64,000 nt of DNA from Streptomyces shenzhenensis. GTDB lineage: Bacteria > Actinomycetota > Actinomycetes > Streptomycetales > Streptomycetaceae. Within the stretch, counting starts at the first letter, position 1; each line of letters starts with the position of its first letter. The notes under the pieces were generated by a model. The model was given only the letters and a program-made list of their open reading frames with translations, did no database searches and had not been told where the DNA came from. Shown here one piece after another: positions 25,603 through 33,069 of this stretch. The DNA is taken from assembly GCF_003688995.1 (NCBI RefSeq), contig NZ_PENI01000001.1, forward strand, positions 186,001-250,000, written 5' to 3'. The position numbers and the translations under genes were made by a program.

Positions 25603-26235
25603 ATTACCGGCAACCGGCAGACGAGCTGGGCGTTCGCCGACGCCTTTGTCGCCGAGGACGACGCGCTGCGCTGGGCCCGCGACCGGGCCCGCGAGGCAGG
25701 GCTGCGCTCGGTGACGCCCAGCACGGGCGCCGCGCTGCGGATGCTCGCCGCCACCGTGGACGCCAAGGCGGTGGCGGAGATCGGCACCGGCTGCGGCGTC
25801 TCCGGCATGCACCTGCTGCACGGCATGCGGCCGGACGGAGTGCTGACCACCGTCGACCCGGAGCCCGAGCACCAGCAGTTCGCCCGGCAGGCGTTCCGCG
25901 CCTGCGGCTTCGCCAGCAACCGGGCCCGCTTCATCCCGGGCCGCGCCCTGGACGTGCTGCCCCGGCTCGCGGACGCGGGGTACGACCTCGTCTTCTGCGA
26001 CGGCGACCGGCTGGAATATCTCGACTATCTAGCTGAATCGTTGCGCCTTCTGCGGCCCGGCGGCCTGGTGGTCTTCGAGGGCGTCTTCGCCAACGGCCGC
26101 ACCGTGGACTCGGGCCCGCAGCCCACCGAGGTGCTGCGGCTGCGGGAGCTGCTGCGCACGGTGCGGGAGAGCCAGGAGCTGATGCCGTCGCTGCTGCCGG
26201 TGGGCGACGGGCTGCTGTGCGCCGTCAAGCGGTGA
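25603..26235 (+). CDS. SAM-dependent O-methyltransferase, apparent ATT start
   Basis: A 210-residue class I methyltransferase of the catechol O-methyltransferase-like type. Motif I is AEIGTGCGVSG near residue 62, with VDPEPEH near 86, a YDLVFCDGDRLEYLDYL segment near 128 and GGLVVFEGVF near 152. Conserved coding sequence starts well before the first conventional start (GTG 25711): ITGNRQTSWAFADAFVAEDD begins at an ATT (25603) directly behind AGGAGAGGG. No ATG, GTG or TTG is in frame at that place. The gene is divergent from sigE. Substrate unknown. Confidence 0.82.
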   Translation: MTGNRQTSWAFADAFVAEDDALRWARDRAREAGLRSVTPSTGAALRMLAATVDAKAVAEIGTGCGVSGMHLLHGMRPDGVLTTVDPEPEHQQFARQAFRACGFASNRARFIPGRALDVLPRLADAGYDLVFCDGDRLEYLDYLAESLRLLRPGGLVVFEGVFANGRTVDSGPQPTEVLRLRELLRTVRESQELMPSLLPVGDGLLCAVKR

Positions 26236-26448
26236 CCGGTTGCTGGCGCCGGCCTCGGTGAGCGGTACGGGCAGCCGCGCCCGCCGTGCATGGACGGCCC
26301 GCCCGCCTTGAACGCACACGCCCCGCCGCCGTACCGGCACGACTGCCCCCACGGGCCGATCATCGCGCGCGGCAACATCGTGGCTAGCCACGCAGTACCC
26401 CGCACCCCCGACCAGCGCTGCCCCGGGCGCCACTGATGCGTAACGCGA

Positions 26449-26479
26449 CTGCCCCGGCACGGTGTGCGTGCCGGGGCAG
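26449..26479 (-). terminator. terminator after the DUF3117 gene
   Basis: A perfect 12-bp stem (CTGCCCCGGCAC and complement) with a 7-nt loop lies 25 bp beyond the DUF3117 stop on the minus strand. It could also end transcription from the O-methyltransferase gene. Confidence 0.78.
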
Positions 26480-26504
26480 CCGGAAGGATATGGTCGTTTG
26501 CGCC

Positions 26505-26672
26505 TCAGACGACGACCTTCTTCAGGGCGTCGCCAAGCGCCTCGGCCTCGTCAGGGGTCAGCTCGACGACGAGCCGACCGCCGCCTTCGAGCGGAACGCG
26601 CATGACGATGCCCCGCCCCTCCTTGGTCACCTCGAGCGGGCCATCGCCCGTCCGCGGCTTCATGGCCGCCAT
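26505..26672 (-). CDS. DUF3117 small protein
   Basis: A 55-residue protein, MAAMKPRTGDGPLEVTKEGR to ALGDALKKVVV, the complete and highly conserved DUF3117 sequence found across actinobacteria. It has two beta strands (GIVMRVPLEGG, RLVVELTP) and a C-terminal helix. The ATG at 26672 has GGAAGGGG seven bases upstream; the longer frame to 26858 is leader. It is monocistronic, with a plausible promoter at 26785 and a terminator at 26449. The molecular function is unknown; strong conservation suggests a basic cellular role. Confidence 0.92.
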   Translation of the reverse strand: MAAMKPRTGDGPLEVTKEGRGIVMRVPLEGGGRLVVELTPDEAEALGDALKKVVV

Positions 26673-27046
26673 GCTCGTTCCCCTTCCTGAAACCAGCTCA
26701 TCGTCTGCCGACGTCCCCGGGAAGGGGCACGCGCGGTCCGTGCGAGGCCCGCGGCACCGGCATCGAACACATTGCTTCCAAGCCATTATCCCGCATCTCA
26801 GGACCCGATGACCAACATCGGTCGGCATCGCTTGGGCAACGCACGCGAGCAAAACCACTCAATTCGGCGATGTGGCTGCGATACTGCGCCGCAGCATCTA
26901 CGTCCCCCGGCCCGATCCCGGCGAAAATTCTTTGACGCAGGTCACACGTCGGGGCCGGTCCCGGGGCGGGGATCTCCGCCATGCTGTCCTCAGACAACGG
27001 CGTACCGAGCGGTACGTCAGTGCCGCGACACCGGAGGGGATGTCCC
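26673..27046. promoter_or_regulatory. divergent promoter region between DUF3117 and enoyl-CoA hydratase genes
   Basis: A 374-bp region without a gene. It is clearly lower in GC than its neighbours between 26765 and 26930, fitting a divergent promoter region. The minus-strand promoter candidate is listed separately. On the plus strand a TTTGACG at about 26931 is a possible -35 box, but no fitting -10 was found. Confidence 0.45.
26785..26815 (-). promoter_or_regulatory. candidate promoter for the DUF3117 gene
   Basis: Reading the minus strand, TTGGTC (26815-26810) and GATAAT (26790-26785) are separated by 19 bases, about 110 bases upstream of the start codon. The -10 box is good and the spacing slightly long for a housekeeping promoter. 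Confidence 0.45.
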
Positions 27047-27850
27047 ATGGCCGACACCGTGCTCTACGAGGTGAGCGACGGGCTCGCGACGATCACGCTG
27101 AACCGCCCCGAGGCGATGAACGCGCTGAACATCGCGGCCAAGGTCGCCCTCCGGGACGCGGCGCGGGCCGCGGCCGACGACGCCGCCGTACGGGCCGTGC
27201 TGCTGACCGCGGCCGGGGACCGGGCGTTCTGCGTGGGCCAGGACCTCAAGGAGCACATCGGGCTGCTGGCCGCCGACCGGGAGACCGGGTCGGGGCAGAC
27301 GATGAGCACGGTGCGGGAGCACTACAACCCGATCGTGCGGGCCCTGGCAGGCGCGCCCAAGCCGGTCGTCGCCGCGGTGAACGGGGTCGCGGCCGGGGCC
27401 GGCCTCGGCTTCGCGCTCGCGGCGGACTACCGGGTGGTGACCGAGACGGCGACCTTCAACACGTCGTTCGCGGGGGTCGCGCTGACCGCCGACTCCGGGA
27501 TCTCCTGGACGCTGCCCCGGGTGGTCGGCCCCGGCCGCGCCGCCGACCTGCTGCTCTTCCCGCGCAGCATCACGGCGCAGGAGGCGTACGAGCTGGGCAT
27601 CGCCAACCGGGTGGTGCCCGCCGACCGGCTGCGGGCCGAGGCCGAGACGGTCGCGCGTGCGCTCGCCGAGGGGCCGACGGTGGCGTACGCGGCGATCAAG
27701 GAGGCGGTGGCGTACGGGCTCACCCACTCCCTCGACGAGACGCTGGACAAGGAGGACGAGCTGCAGACCCGGGCGGGCCGGTCCGAGGACCACGCCATCG
27801 CCGTGCAGGCGTTCGTGAACAAGGAGAAGCCGACGTACCTGGGCCGCTAG
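27047..27850 (+). CDS. enoyl-CoA hydratase/isomerase family protein
   Basis: A 267-residue crotonase-fold enzyme, probably acting on enoyl-CoA in fatty acid or aromatic catabolism. Oxyanion-hole segments are visible: RAFCVGQDLKEH near 58-70 and NGVAAGAGLGFALAADYRV near 107-127. Asp in ALTADSGISW near 147 fits the PaaG-like isomerase type, where the usual hydratase glutamates are replaced. The ATG at 27047 has GGAGGGG about nine bases upstream. It is convergent with tag, and the two genes share their stop codons in a CTAG at 27847-27850. Confidence 0.9.
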   Translation: MADTVLYEVSDGLATITLNRPEAMNALNIAAKVALRDAARAAADDAAVRAVLLTAAGDRAFCVGQDLKEHIGLLAADRETGSGQTMSTVREHYNPIVRALAGAPKPVVAAVNGVAAGAGLGFALAADYRVVTETATFNTSFAGVALTADSGISWTLPRVVGPGRAADLLLFPRSITAQEAYELGIANRVVPADRLRAEAETVARALAEGPTVAYAAIKEAVAYGLTHSLDETLDKEDELQTRAGRSEDHAIAVQAFVNKEKPTYLGR

Positions 27851-28470
27851 GCCCTGTCCTGGGTTCTGGCGCCCCGGGTGCCGGACGGGGTGGTGCGGCT
27901 GACGCATCCCTCCAGGTGGTCGTCGACCAGGCCGCACGCCTGCATCAGCGCGTACGCCGTCGTCGGGCCGATGAAACGCAGGCCGCGCTTCTTCAGGTCC
28001 TTCGACAGGGCCGTCGACTCCGGGGTGACCGCCGGGACGTCGGAGAGGGTCTTCGGGGCCGGGCGGGCGGCCGGGTCCGGGGCGTACGACCAGATCAGGG
28101 TGTCCAGCTCGCCCGGGGACCAGTCGGCCAGCACGCGCGCGTTGGCGAGGGTCGCGTCGATCTTGGCGCGGTTGCGGATGATGCCCGGGTCGACGAGGAG
28201 GCGTTCGCGGTCCTCGTCGGTGAAGGCCGCGACCTTCTCGATCCTGAAGTCGGCGAACGCGTCGCGGAAGCCCGGGCGGCGGCGCAGGATGGTGATCCAG
28301 GACAGGCCGGACTGGAACGCCTCCAGGCTGAGCCGCTCGTACAGGGCGTCGTCGCCGCGGACCGGGCGGCCCCACTCCTCGTCGTGGTACGTCACATAAT
28401 CCTCGGCGGACAGGGCCCAGGGGCAGCGCGGTGCGCCGTCGGGCCCGGCCAGGACGGTACGGTCGGTCAC
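27847..28470 (-). CDS. tag: DNA-3-methyladenine glycosylase I
   Basis: A 207-residue base-excision repair enzyme that removes 3-methyladenine. It has the family start CPWALSAEDYVTYHDEEWGRP, the core LEAFQSGLSWITILRRRPGFR, and the C-terminal zinc ligands in CGLVDDHLEGC. The N-terminal Cys near residue 16 and a His near 28 complete the metal site. GTG at 28470 has GGAGGA six bases upstream and overlaps the stop of the DivIVA-like gene (GTGA), so translation is coupled. The gene order with FolP2, DivIVA-like and LOG genes is conserved in actinobacteria. Confidence 0.93.
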   Translation of the reverse strand: MTDRTVLAGPDGAPRCPWALSAEDYVTYHDEEWGRPVRGDDALYERLSLEAFQSGLSWITILRRRPGFRDAFADFRIEKVAAFTDEDRERLLVDPGIIRNRAKIDATLANARVLADWSPGELDTLIWSYAPDPAARPAPKTLSDVPAVTPESTALSKDLKKRGLRFIGPTTAYALMQACGLVDDHLEGCVSRTTPSGTRGARTQDRA

Positions 28471-28820
28471 GGCTGGTCCTCCGGGTGTACGGGCTTGTCC
28501 AGCCGGACGTGCGCGGCGGCCTGGGCGCCGGCCAAGGCGGACTCCAGGCCGGCGATGCGGGCGTCCCGCTCGGCGAGCTCGGCGGCGACGCGGCTCAGGG
28601 CGTCGTCCACGTCCGCCATGCGGTAGCCGCGGGCGGCGAGCGGGAAGCGGAGGCGCTCCACGTCCGCGCGGCCCACGGGGCGGTCGGGGGGCAGCGGGTC
28701 GTGCAGCCGCTCCGGCGCCGCCTCCGGCAGCGGGCCGCTCTCGCCGCCGCCCACCACGGCCAGCGTCACCGCGGCGACCACCACGGCGAGCGCGACGACC
28801 AGGAACAAGAACATAACCAT
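28467..28820 (-). CDS. DivIVA-domain small membrane protein
   Basis: A 117-residue protein with one N-terminal membrane helix (MFLFLVVALAVVVAAVTLAVV) and a short DivIVA-like segment, RFPLAARGYRMADVDDALSRVAAELAERDARIAGLE, predicted to be coiled coil. The pattern RGYRMADVDDAL is the DivIVA turn that recognises curved membrane in longer proteins. The ATG at 28820 has GGGGAG eight bases upstream; earlier in-frame codons lack it. It is coupled to tag by a 4-bp overlap. It is divergent from folP2. A function in polar growth is possible by family but unproven. Confidence 0.85.
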   Translation of the reverse strand: MVMFLFLVVALAVVVAAVTLAVVGGGESGPLPEAAPERLHDPLPPDRPVGRADVERLRFPLAARGYRMADVDDALSRVAAELAERDARIAGLESALAGAQAAAHVRLDKPVHPEDQP

Positions 28821-28985
28821 CGGTCGGCTCCCCACGTTCGGTGTGCTCGGTGCACCCGATGTGTTCGGTGTCGAAAGTGTCAGGGTCCGATCGTGCCATG
28901 CGCGTCCGACAGTTAGGGTCGCAGGCGGCTGTGCAGCGGGATGTACCGGGACGTAGCGGGGACGTACGAGGAGAGGTCACAGGGG

Positions 28986-29846
28986 ATGCTCAGGCTGGGC
29001 AGGCGGGAATTCGGGCCGCACGAGCCGGTGATCATGGCGATCGTGAACCGGACCCCGGACTCCTTCTACGACCGCGGGGCCACGTTCGGTGACGAACCGG
29101 CGCTCGCGCGCGTCGAGCAGGCGGTGGCCGAGGGTGCGGCGATCATCGACGTCGGCGGGGTCAAGGCGGGGCCCGGGGACGAGGTCAGCGCGGCGGAGGA
29201 GGCGCGCAGGACCGTCGGGTTCGTGGCGGAGGTACGGCGCCGGCATCCGGACGTGGTCATCAGCGTGGACACCTGGCGGGCCGAGGTCGGGGAGGCCGTG
29301 TGCGAGGCCGGGGCGGATCTGCTGAACGACGCGTGGGGCGGGGTGGACCCGCGGCTGGCGGAGGTCGCCGCGCGGCACGGGGTGGGGCTGGTGTGCACGC
29401 ACGCCGGCGGCGCGCTGCCGCGGACCCGGCCGCACCGGGTGACGTACGACGATGTCATGGCCGACATCCTGCGGGTGACCGTGGGGCTGGCCGAGCGGGC
29501 GGTGGCGCTGGGGGTGCCCCGGGAGTCGGTGCTGATCGATCCGGGGCACGACTTCGGGAAGAACACGCGGCACAGTCTGGAGGCGACGCGGCGGCTGGAC
29601 GAGATGGTCGCCACCGGGTGGCCGGTGCTGGTGTCGCTGTCCAACAAGGACTTCGTCGGGGAGACGCTGGACCGGCCGGTGAAGGAGCGGCTGCTGGGGA
29701 CGTTGGCGACGACCGCGGTGTCCGCGTGGCTGGGGGCGCGGGTGTACCGGGTGCACGAGGTGGCCGAGACGCGGCAGGTCCTGGACATGGTGGCGTCGAT
29801 CGCGGGCCACCGCCCACCCACGGTCGCCCGAAGGGGCCTGGCATGA
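28986..29846 (+). CDS. folP2: dihydropteroate synthase homologue FolP2
   Basis: A 286-residue TIM-barrel protein of the pterin-binding family. It carries VIMAIVNRTPDSFYDRG near 15-31, AAIIDVGGVKAGPG near 55-68, SVDTWRAEV near 98, NDAWGG near 117 and the late DPGHDFGKN near 187. The second motif reads IDVGGVK instead of the IDVGGEST of catalytic DHPS, as in mycobacterial FolP2, which is known not to replace FolP1; folate synthesis by this copy is therefore doubtful. ATG 28986 starts the conserved part. Downstream there is no gene for 1.1 kb, only repeats. Confidence 0.88.
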   Translation: MLRLGRREFGPHEPVIMAIVNRTPDSFYDRGATFGDEPALARVEQAVAEGAAIIDVGGVKAGPGDEVSAAEEARRTVGFVAEVRRRHPDVVISVDTWRAEVGEAVCEAGADLLNDAWGGVDPRLAEVAARHGVGLVCTHAGGALPRTRPHRVTYDDVMADILRVTVGLAERAVALGVPRESVLIDPGHDFGKNTRHSLEATRRLDEMVATGWPVLVSLSNKDFVGETLDRPVKERLLGTLATTAVSAWLGARVYRVHEVAETRQVLDMVASIAGHRPPTVARRGLA

Positions 29847-30139
29847 CCCACGGGAGGATTGCCGAGCGGCTCGGGCGCGTGGCGGGCCCCTCGGACAGGC
29901 GGGGCGGCTCCTGGGCCAGGCAGGCGGGAAGTAGCCCAGTGGCTCGGGTTCCGGGTGACCGGGCGGAGAGGGATCGGCCCGGTGACTGCGCGGCGCTTCC
30001 TGGCGAGGGTGCCCGATGCCTCCCGGCCACCGCCGGAAGCGCACCACGCCCAGCCGGCCAGGGCCATCGACCTGACAAGACGCCTCGCCGGAGACACCGC
30101 TCGGCCTGACCCGAAGCCCCGCCAGGCACGCTGCTCAGC
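29847..30139. other. non-coding stretch after folP2
   Basis: About 290 bp follow the folP2 stop. An ATG at 29843 overlaps that stop and opens 88 codons, but the translation is Arg/Pro/Gly-rich with no family features and no ribosome site of its own, so I do not call a gene. The stretch runs into a tandem repeat. Confidence 0.5.
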
Positions 30140-30720
30140 CGGCAACGAAGGTCGGCTCGACGACGCCCCACCACACACGACCCTCAGCCAGCCACGCCAC
30201 CCGTCCCGGCACGACGCCCCACCACACACAGCGGTCAGCCAGCCACGCCACCCGGCGACGCACGACGCCCGCCAGTCACGACGGTCGGCCACACACAACG
30301 CCCGGCCGGCCACTACGCCCCGCGACACCTGACACCCCGCACGCACGGCGGTCAGCCGACCACGACACCCGCCCCGGCACGACGCCCCACCACGCACAGC
30401 AGTCAGCCGGCCACGGAGGCCGGCCCGGTGCCGCTCCACCACGCACGGCCCTCAGCCAGCCACAACGCCCGGCCGGCCACTACGCCCCGCGACACCTGAC
30501 ACCCCGCACGCACGGCGGTCAGCCGACCACGACACCCGCCCCGGCACGACGCCCCATCACGCACAGCGGTCAGCCGACCACGAAGGTCGGCCCGGCGACG
30601 CCCCACCACGCACGGCCCTCAGCCAGCCACAACACCCGGCCGGCCACTACGCCCCGCGACACACGACGCCCCGCACGCACGACAGTCAGCCGAGCACGAC
30701 ACCCGGCTACCCACTACACC
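30140..30720. repeat. 167-bp tandem repeat array
   Basis: The landmark GGCCGGCCAC occurs at 30304, 30471 and 30638, exactly 167 bp apart, and a second landmark (GAAGGTCGG or variant) at 30415 and 30582 shows the same offset. About two and a half units are well preserved. Earlier sequence from 30140 holds partial, shuffled copies of the same modules (ACGACGCCCCACCAC, GTCAGCCAGCCACG). No gene is credible within it on either strand; the open frames are products of the repeat. Confidence 0.82.
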
Positions 30721-30848
30721 CCGCCGACCACGACACCCGGCGACGCGCGACGGCCCGCCGGTCGCGGCGGTCGGACCGGTGTGGTGCCCCGTTGCGCACA
30801 AGGCTCCCGGCCGGAACGCCATGCCCGGCACAGGCAGGTCGTCGGGGC

Positions 30849-31014
30849 CTAGGGTCTTTCGTTTGGATCAGGCCGGATCAGGGAGCGGGGTCTGGTGCCG
30901 TGGATCGCAAGGCGGAGGAGGGCGGCAGGGCGGAGCCCTGACAACCGACGACAACGCCGCGAGGCGCGGTGCCAGGGCCCGCGAGCCCGGCATGATCCAA
31001 ACGAGAGGCCCTAG
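30849..31014. mobile_element. MITE-like element with 22-bp terminal inverted repeats
   Basis: The ends are imperfect inverted repeats: 30849-30870 and 30993-31014 match over 20 of 22 bases, sharing the core CGTTTGGATCA. The element is 166 bp long and has no gene. Each end carries CTAG, which could be a target duplication or part of the repeat. The right-hand CTAG forms the TAG stop of the LOG gene on the minus strand. Non-autonomous elements of this kind are moved by a related IS transposase elsewhere in the genome; none is in this window. Confidence 0.75.
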
Positions 31015-31769
31015 CGGGCTGCCTCCTTCGAGACCAGGGCGACCGCTTCCGCCACGTCGTCCGTGACGTGGAACAGGAGCAGGTCCTTCTCCGCCGCCTT
31101 GCCCTGGGCCACCAGGGTGTTCTCCAGCCAGGAGACCAGGCCGCCCCAGTACGCGCTGCCGAACAGGACGATGGGGAAGCGGGTGACCTTCTGGGTCTGC
31201 ACGAGGGTCAGGGCCTCGAAGAGTTCGTCGAGGGTGCCGAGGCCGCCGGGCAGCACCACGAAGCCCTGGGCGTACTTGACGAACATCATCTTCCGGACGA
31301 AGAAGTAGCGGAAGTTCAGGCCGATGTCGACGTAGGGGTTCAGCCCCTGCTCGAAGGGCAGCTCGATGCCGAGGCCCACCGAGACGCCGCCGGCCTCGCA
31401 GGCGCCCTTGTTGGCCGCCTCCATGGCGCCCGGGCCGCCGCCCGTGATCACCGCCCAGCCCGCCTCCACCAGGCCGCGGCCGAGCCGGACACCGGCGTCG
31501 TACTCGGGCGAGTCAGCCGCCGTCCGCGCCGAGCCGAACACGCTGATGGCGGGCGGCAGTTCGGCCAGGGTGCCGAAGCCCTCGATGAACTCCGACTGGA
31601 TCCGCAGCACCCGCCAGGGGTCGGTGTGCACCCAGTCCGAGGGCCCGCCCGCGTCCAGCAGGCGCTGGTCCGTGGTGCTCGCCGTGACCTGCCCGCGCCG
31701 GCGGAGGACCGGCCCCAGGCGCTGCTCCTCCGGCGGCTGCCTCGTGCCCTCCGGGCTCCCAGTGGCCAT
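31011..31769 (-). CDS. LOG family protein (cytokinin-activating type or nucleotide hydrolase)
   Basis: A 252-residue LOG/Rossmann-fold protein. The signatures are SVFGSARTA near 80, GGGPGAMEAANKGA near 110 and PGGLGTLDELFEALTLVQ near 165. Family enzymes hydrolyse the N-glycosidic bond of nucleoside 5'-monophosphates; some release cytokinins. ATG 31769 has GGAGGGAG at a good distance and is preferred to the frame start at 31910. The N-terminal 45 residues are disordered. The stop codon TAG coincides with the end of a MITE-like element, so its original 3' end may have been changed. Confidence 0.92.
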   Translation of the reverse strand: MATGSPEGTRQPPEEQRLGPVLRRRGQVTASTTDQRLLDAGGPSDWVHTDPWRVLRIQSEFIEGFGTLAELPPAISVFGSARTAADSPEYDAGVRLGRGLVEAGWAVITGGGPGAMEAANKGACEAGGVSVGLGIELPFEQGLNPYVDIGLNFRYFFVRKMMFVKYAQGFVVLPGGLGTLDELFEALTLVQTQKVTRFPIVLFGSAYWGGLVSWLENTLVAQGKAAEKDLLLFHVTDDVAEAVALVSKEAAR

Positions 31770-31894
31770 GTGCGCTCCCTCCGATTGCGGTCTTTCCGAC
31801 CTCAGCGTAGATCGGCGCGGGTTACGCGCGGGGGACCTGGGCATGTCCGCCGCCGAGCGCCGTGTCCTCGCCCCGCTCCGGCCGTCCGGCCCGG

Positions 31895-32974
31895 TCAGGC
31901 CGTCAGCCATGCCCGCAGGCGGGCCTCCCCCGCCAGAATCTTGGCGATTTCTACCCGTTCATCCCTTTTGTGCGCCAAGTGTGGGTTTCCCGGGCCGTAG
32001 TTGACCGCGGGGACGCCCAGCGCCGAGAACCGCGACACGTCCGTCCAGCCGTACTTGGGCCGCGGCTCGCCGCCCACCGCCTCGATGAAGGCCGCCGCCG
32101 CGGGGTGGGACAGCCCAGGAAGGGCGCCCCCGCCGTGGTCGTCCACCACGAACTCCGCCACTCCGCAGTCCGCGAAGACCTCCCGGACGTGGGCGATCGC
32201 CTCCTCCTCCGTGCGGTCGGGCGCATAGCGGAAGTTGACGGTGACGACGCACTCGTCGGGGATGACGTTGCCCGCCACGCCGCCGCCGATGCCCACCGCG
32301 TTCAGGCCCTCCCGGTACTCCAGGCCGTCGATCACCGGGCGGCGCGGCTCGTAGGACGCGAGGCGGGCCAGGATCGGGGCCGCCGCGTGGATCGCGTTGG
32401 CGCCCATCCAGCCGCGCGCCGAGTGGGCCCGCTCGCCCGCCGTCCTGAGGAGCACGCGCAGGGTGCCCTGGCAGCCGCCCTCGACCTCGCCGTCGGAGGG
32501 CTCCAGCAGCACCGCGAAGTCGCCCCGCAGCCACTCCGGGTGGGCCTCGGCCACGTGCTTGAGGCCGTTGAGGTCGGCCTGGACCTCCTCGTTGTCGTAG
32601 AAGACGAAGGTCAGGTCGCGGTTGGGGGCCGGGACGGTGGCCGCGAGGCGCAGCTGCACGGCGACGCCCGACTTCATGTCGCAGGTGCCGCAGCCCCACA
32701 GGACGCCGTCGGCGTCGAGCCGGGAGGGGACGTTGCCGGCGATCGGGACCGTGTCGATGTGGCCGGCCAGGATCACCCGCTCCGGGCGGCCCAGGTCCGT
32801 CCGGGCGATCACGTTGTTGCCGTACCGGTCCACCGTCAGATGCGGCAGGGCGCGCAGGGCGCCCTCGATCGCGTCGGCGAGCGGCTTCTCCGTGCCGCTC
32901 TCCGAGGGGAAGTCGACGAGTTGCGCGGTGAGCGCGGCGGCGTCCAGCGTGAGGTCAAGCGAGGTGTCGGCCAT
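31895..32974 (-). CDS. dapE: succinyl-diaminopimelate desuccinylase
   Basis: A 359-residue M20-family zinc amidohydrolase that removes succinate from N-succinyl-L,L-diaminopimelate in the lysine and cell-wall pathway. The metal site motifs are GHIDTVP near 71, the GCGTCDMKSG aspartate near 100, YDNEE near 132, and a C-terminal HLAHKRDERV. The actinobacterial DapE form is shorter than E. coli DapE. The LOG gene follows after 125 bp on the same strand. dapC lies 2 kb further along with other genes in between. ATG 32974 is the natural start. Confidence 0.95.
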   Translation of the reverse strand: MADTSLDLTLDAAALTAQLVDFPSESGTEKPLADAIEGALRALPHLTVDRYGNNVIARTDLGRPERVILAGHIDTVPIAGNVPSRLDADGVLWGCGTCDMKSGVAVQLRLAATVPAPNRDLTFVFYDNEEVQADLNGLKHVAEAHPEWLRGDFAVLLEPSDGEVEGGCQGTLRVLLRTAGERAHSARGWMGANAIHAAAPILARLASYEPRRPVIDGLEYREGLNAVGIGGGVAGNVIPDECVVTVNFRYAPDRTEEEAIAHVREVFADCGVAEFVVDDHGGGALPGLSHPAAAAFIEAVGGEPRPKYGWTDVSRFSALGVPAVNYGPGNPHLAHKRDERVEIAKILAGEARLRAWLTA

Positions 32975-33069
32975 GGCGTCGACCCTAACGCGCCACCTCG
33001 CGCCGGCCGTCCCGCACCGGCCGCCGCACCCGGCGCCGGGGCCACAGCGGCCTCCAGTACCTTGTACGC

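Noticed and set aside
29843..30109. ATG overlapping the folP2 stop opening 88 codons
   Set aside because: No family features, Arg/Pro-rich, no ribosome site, and runs toward the repeat; coupling alone is not enough.
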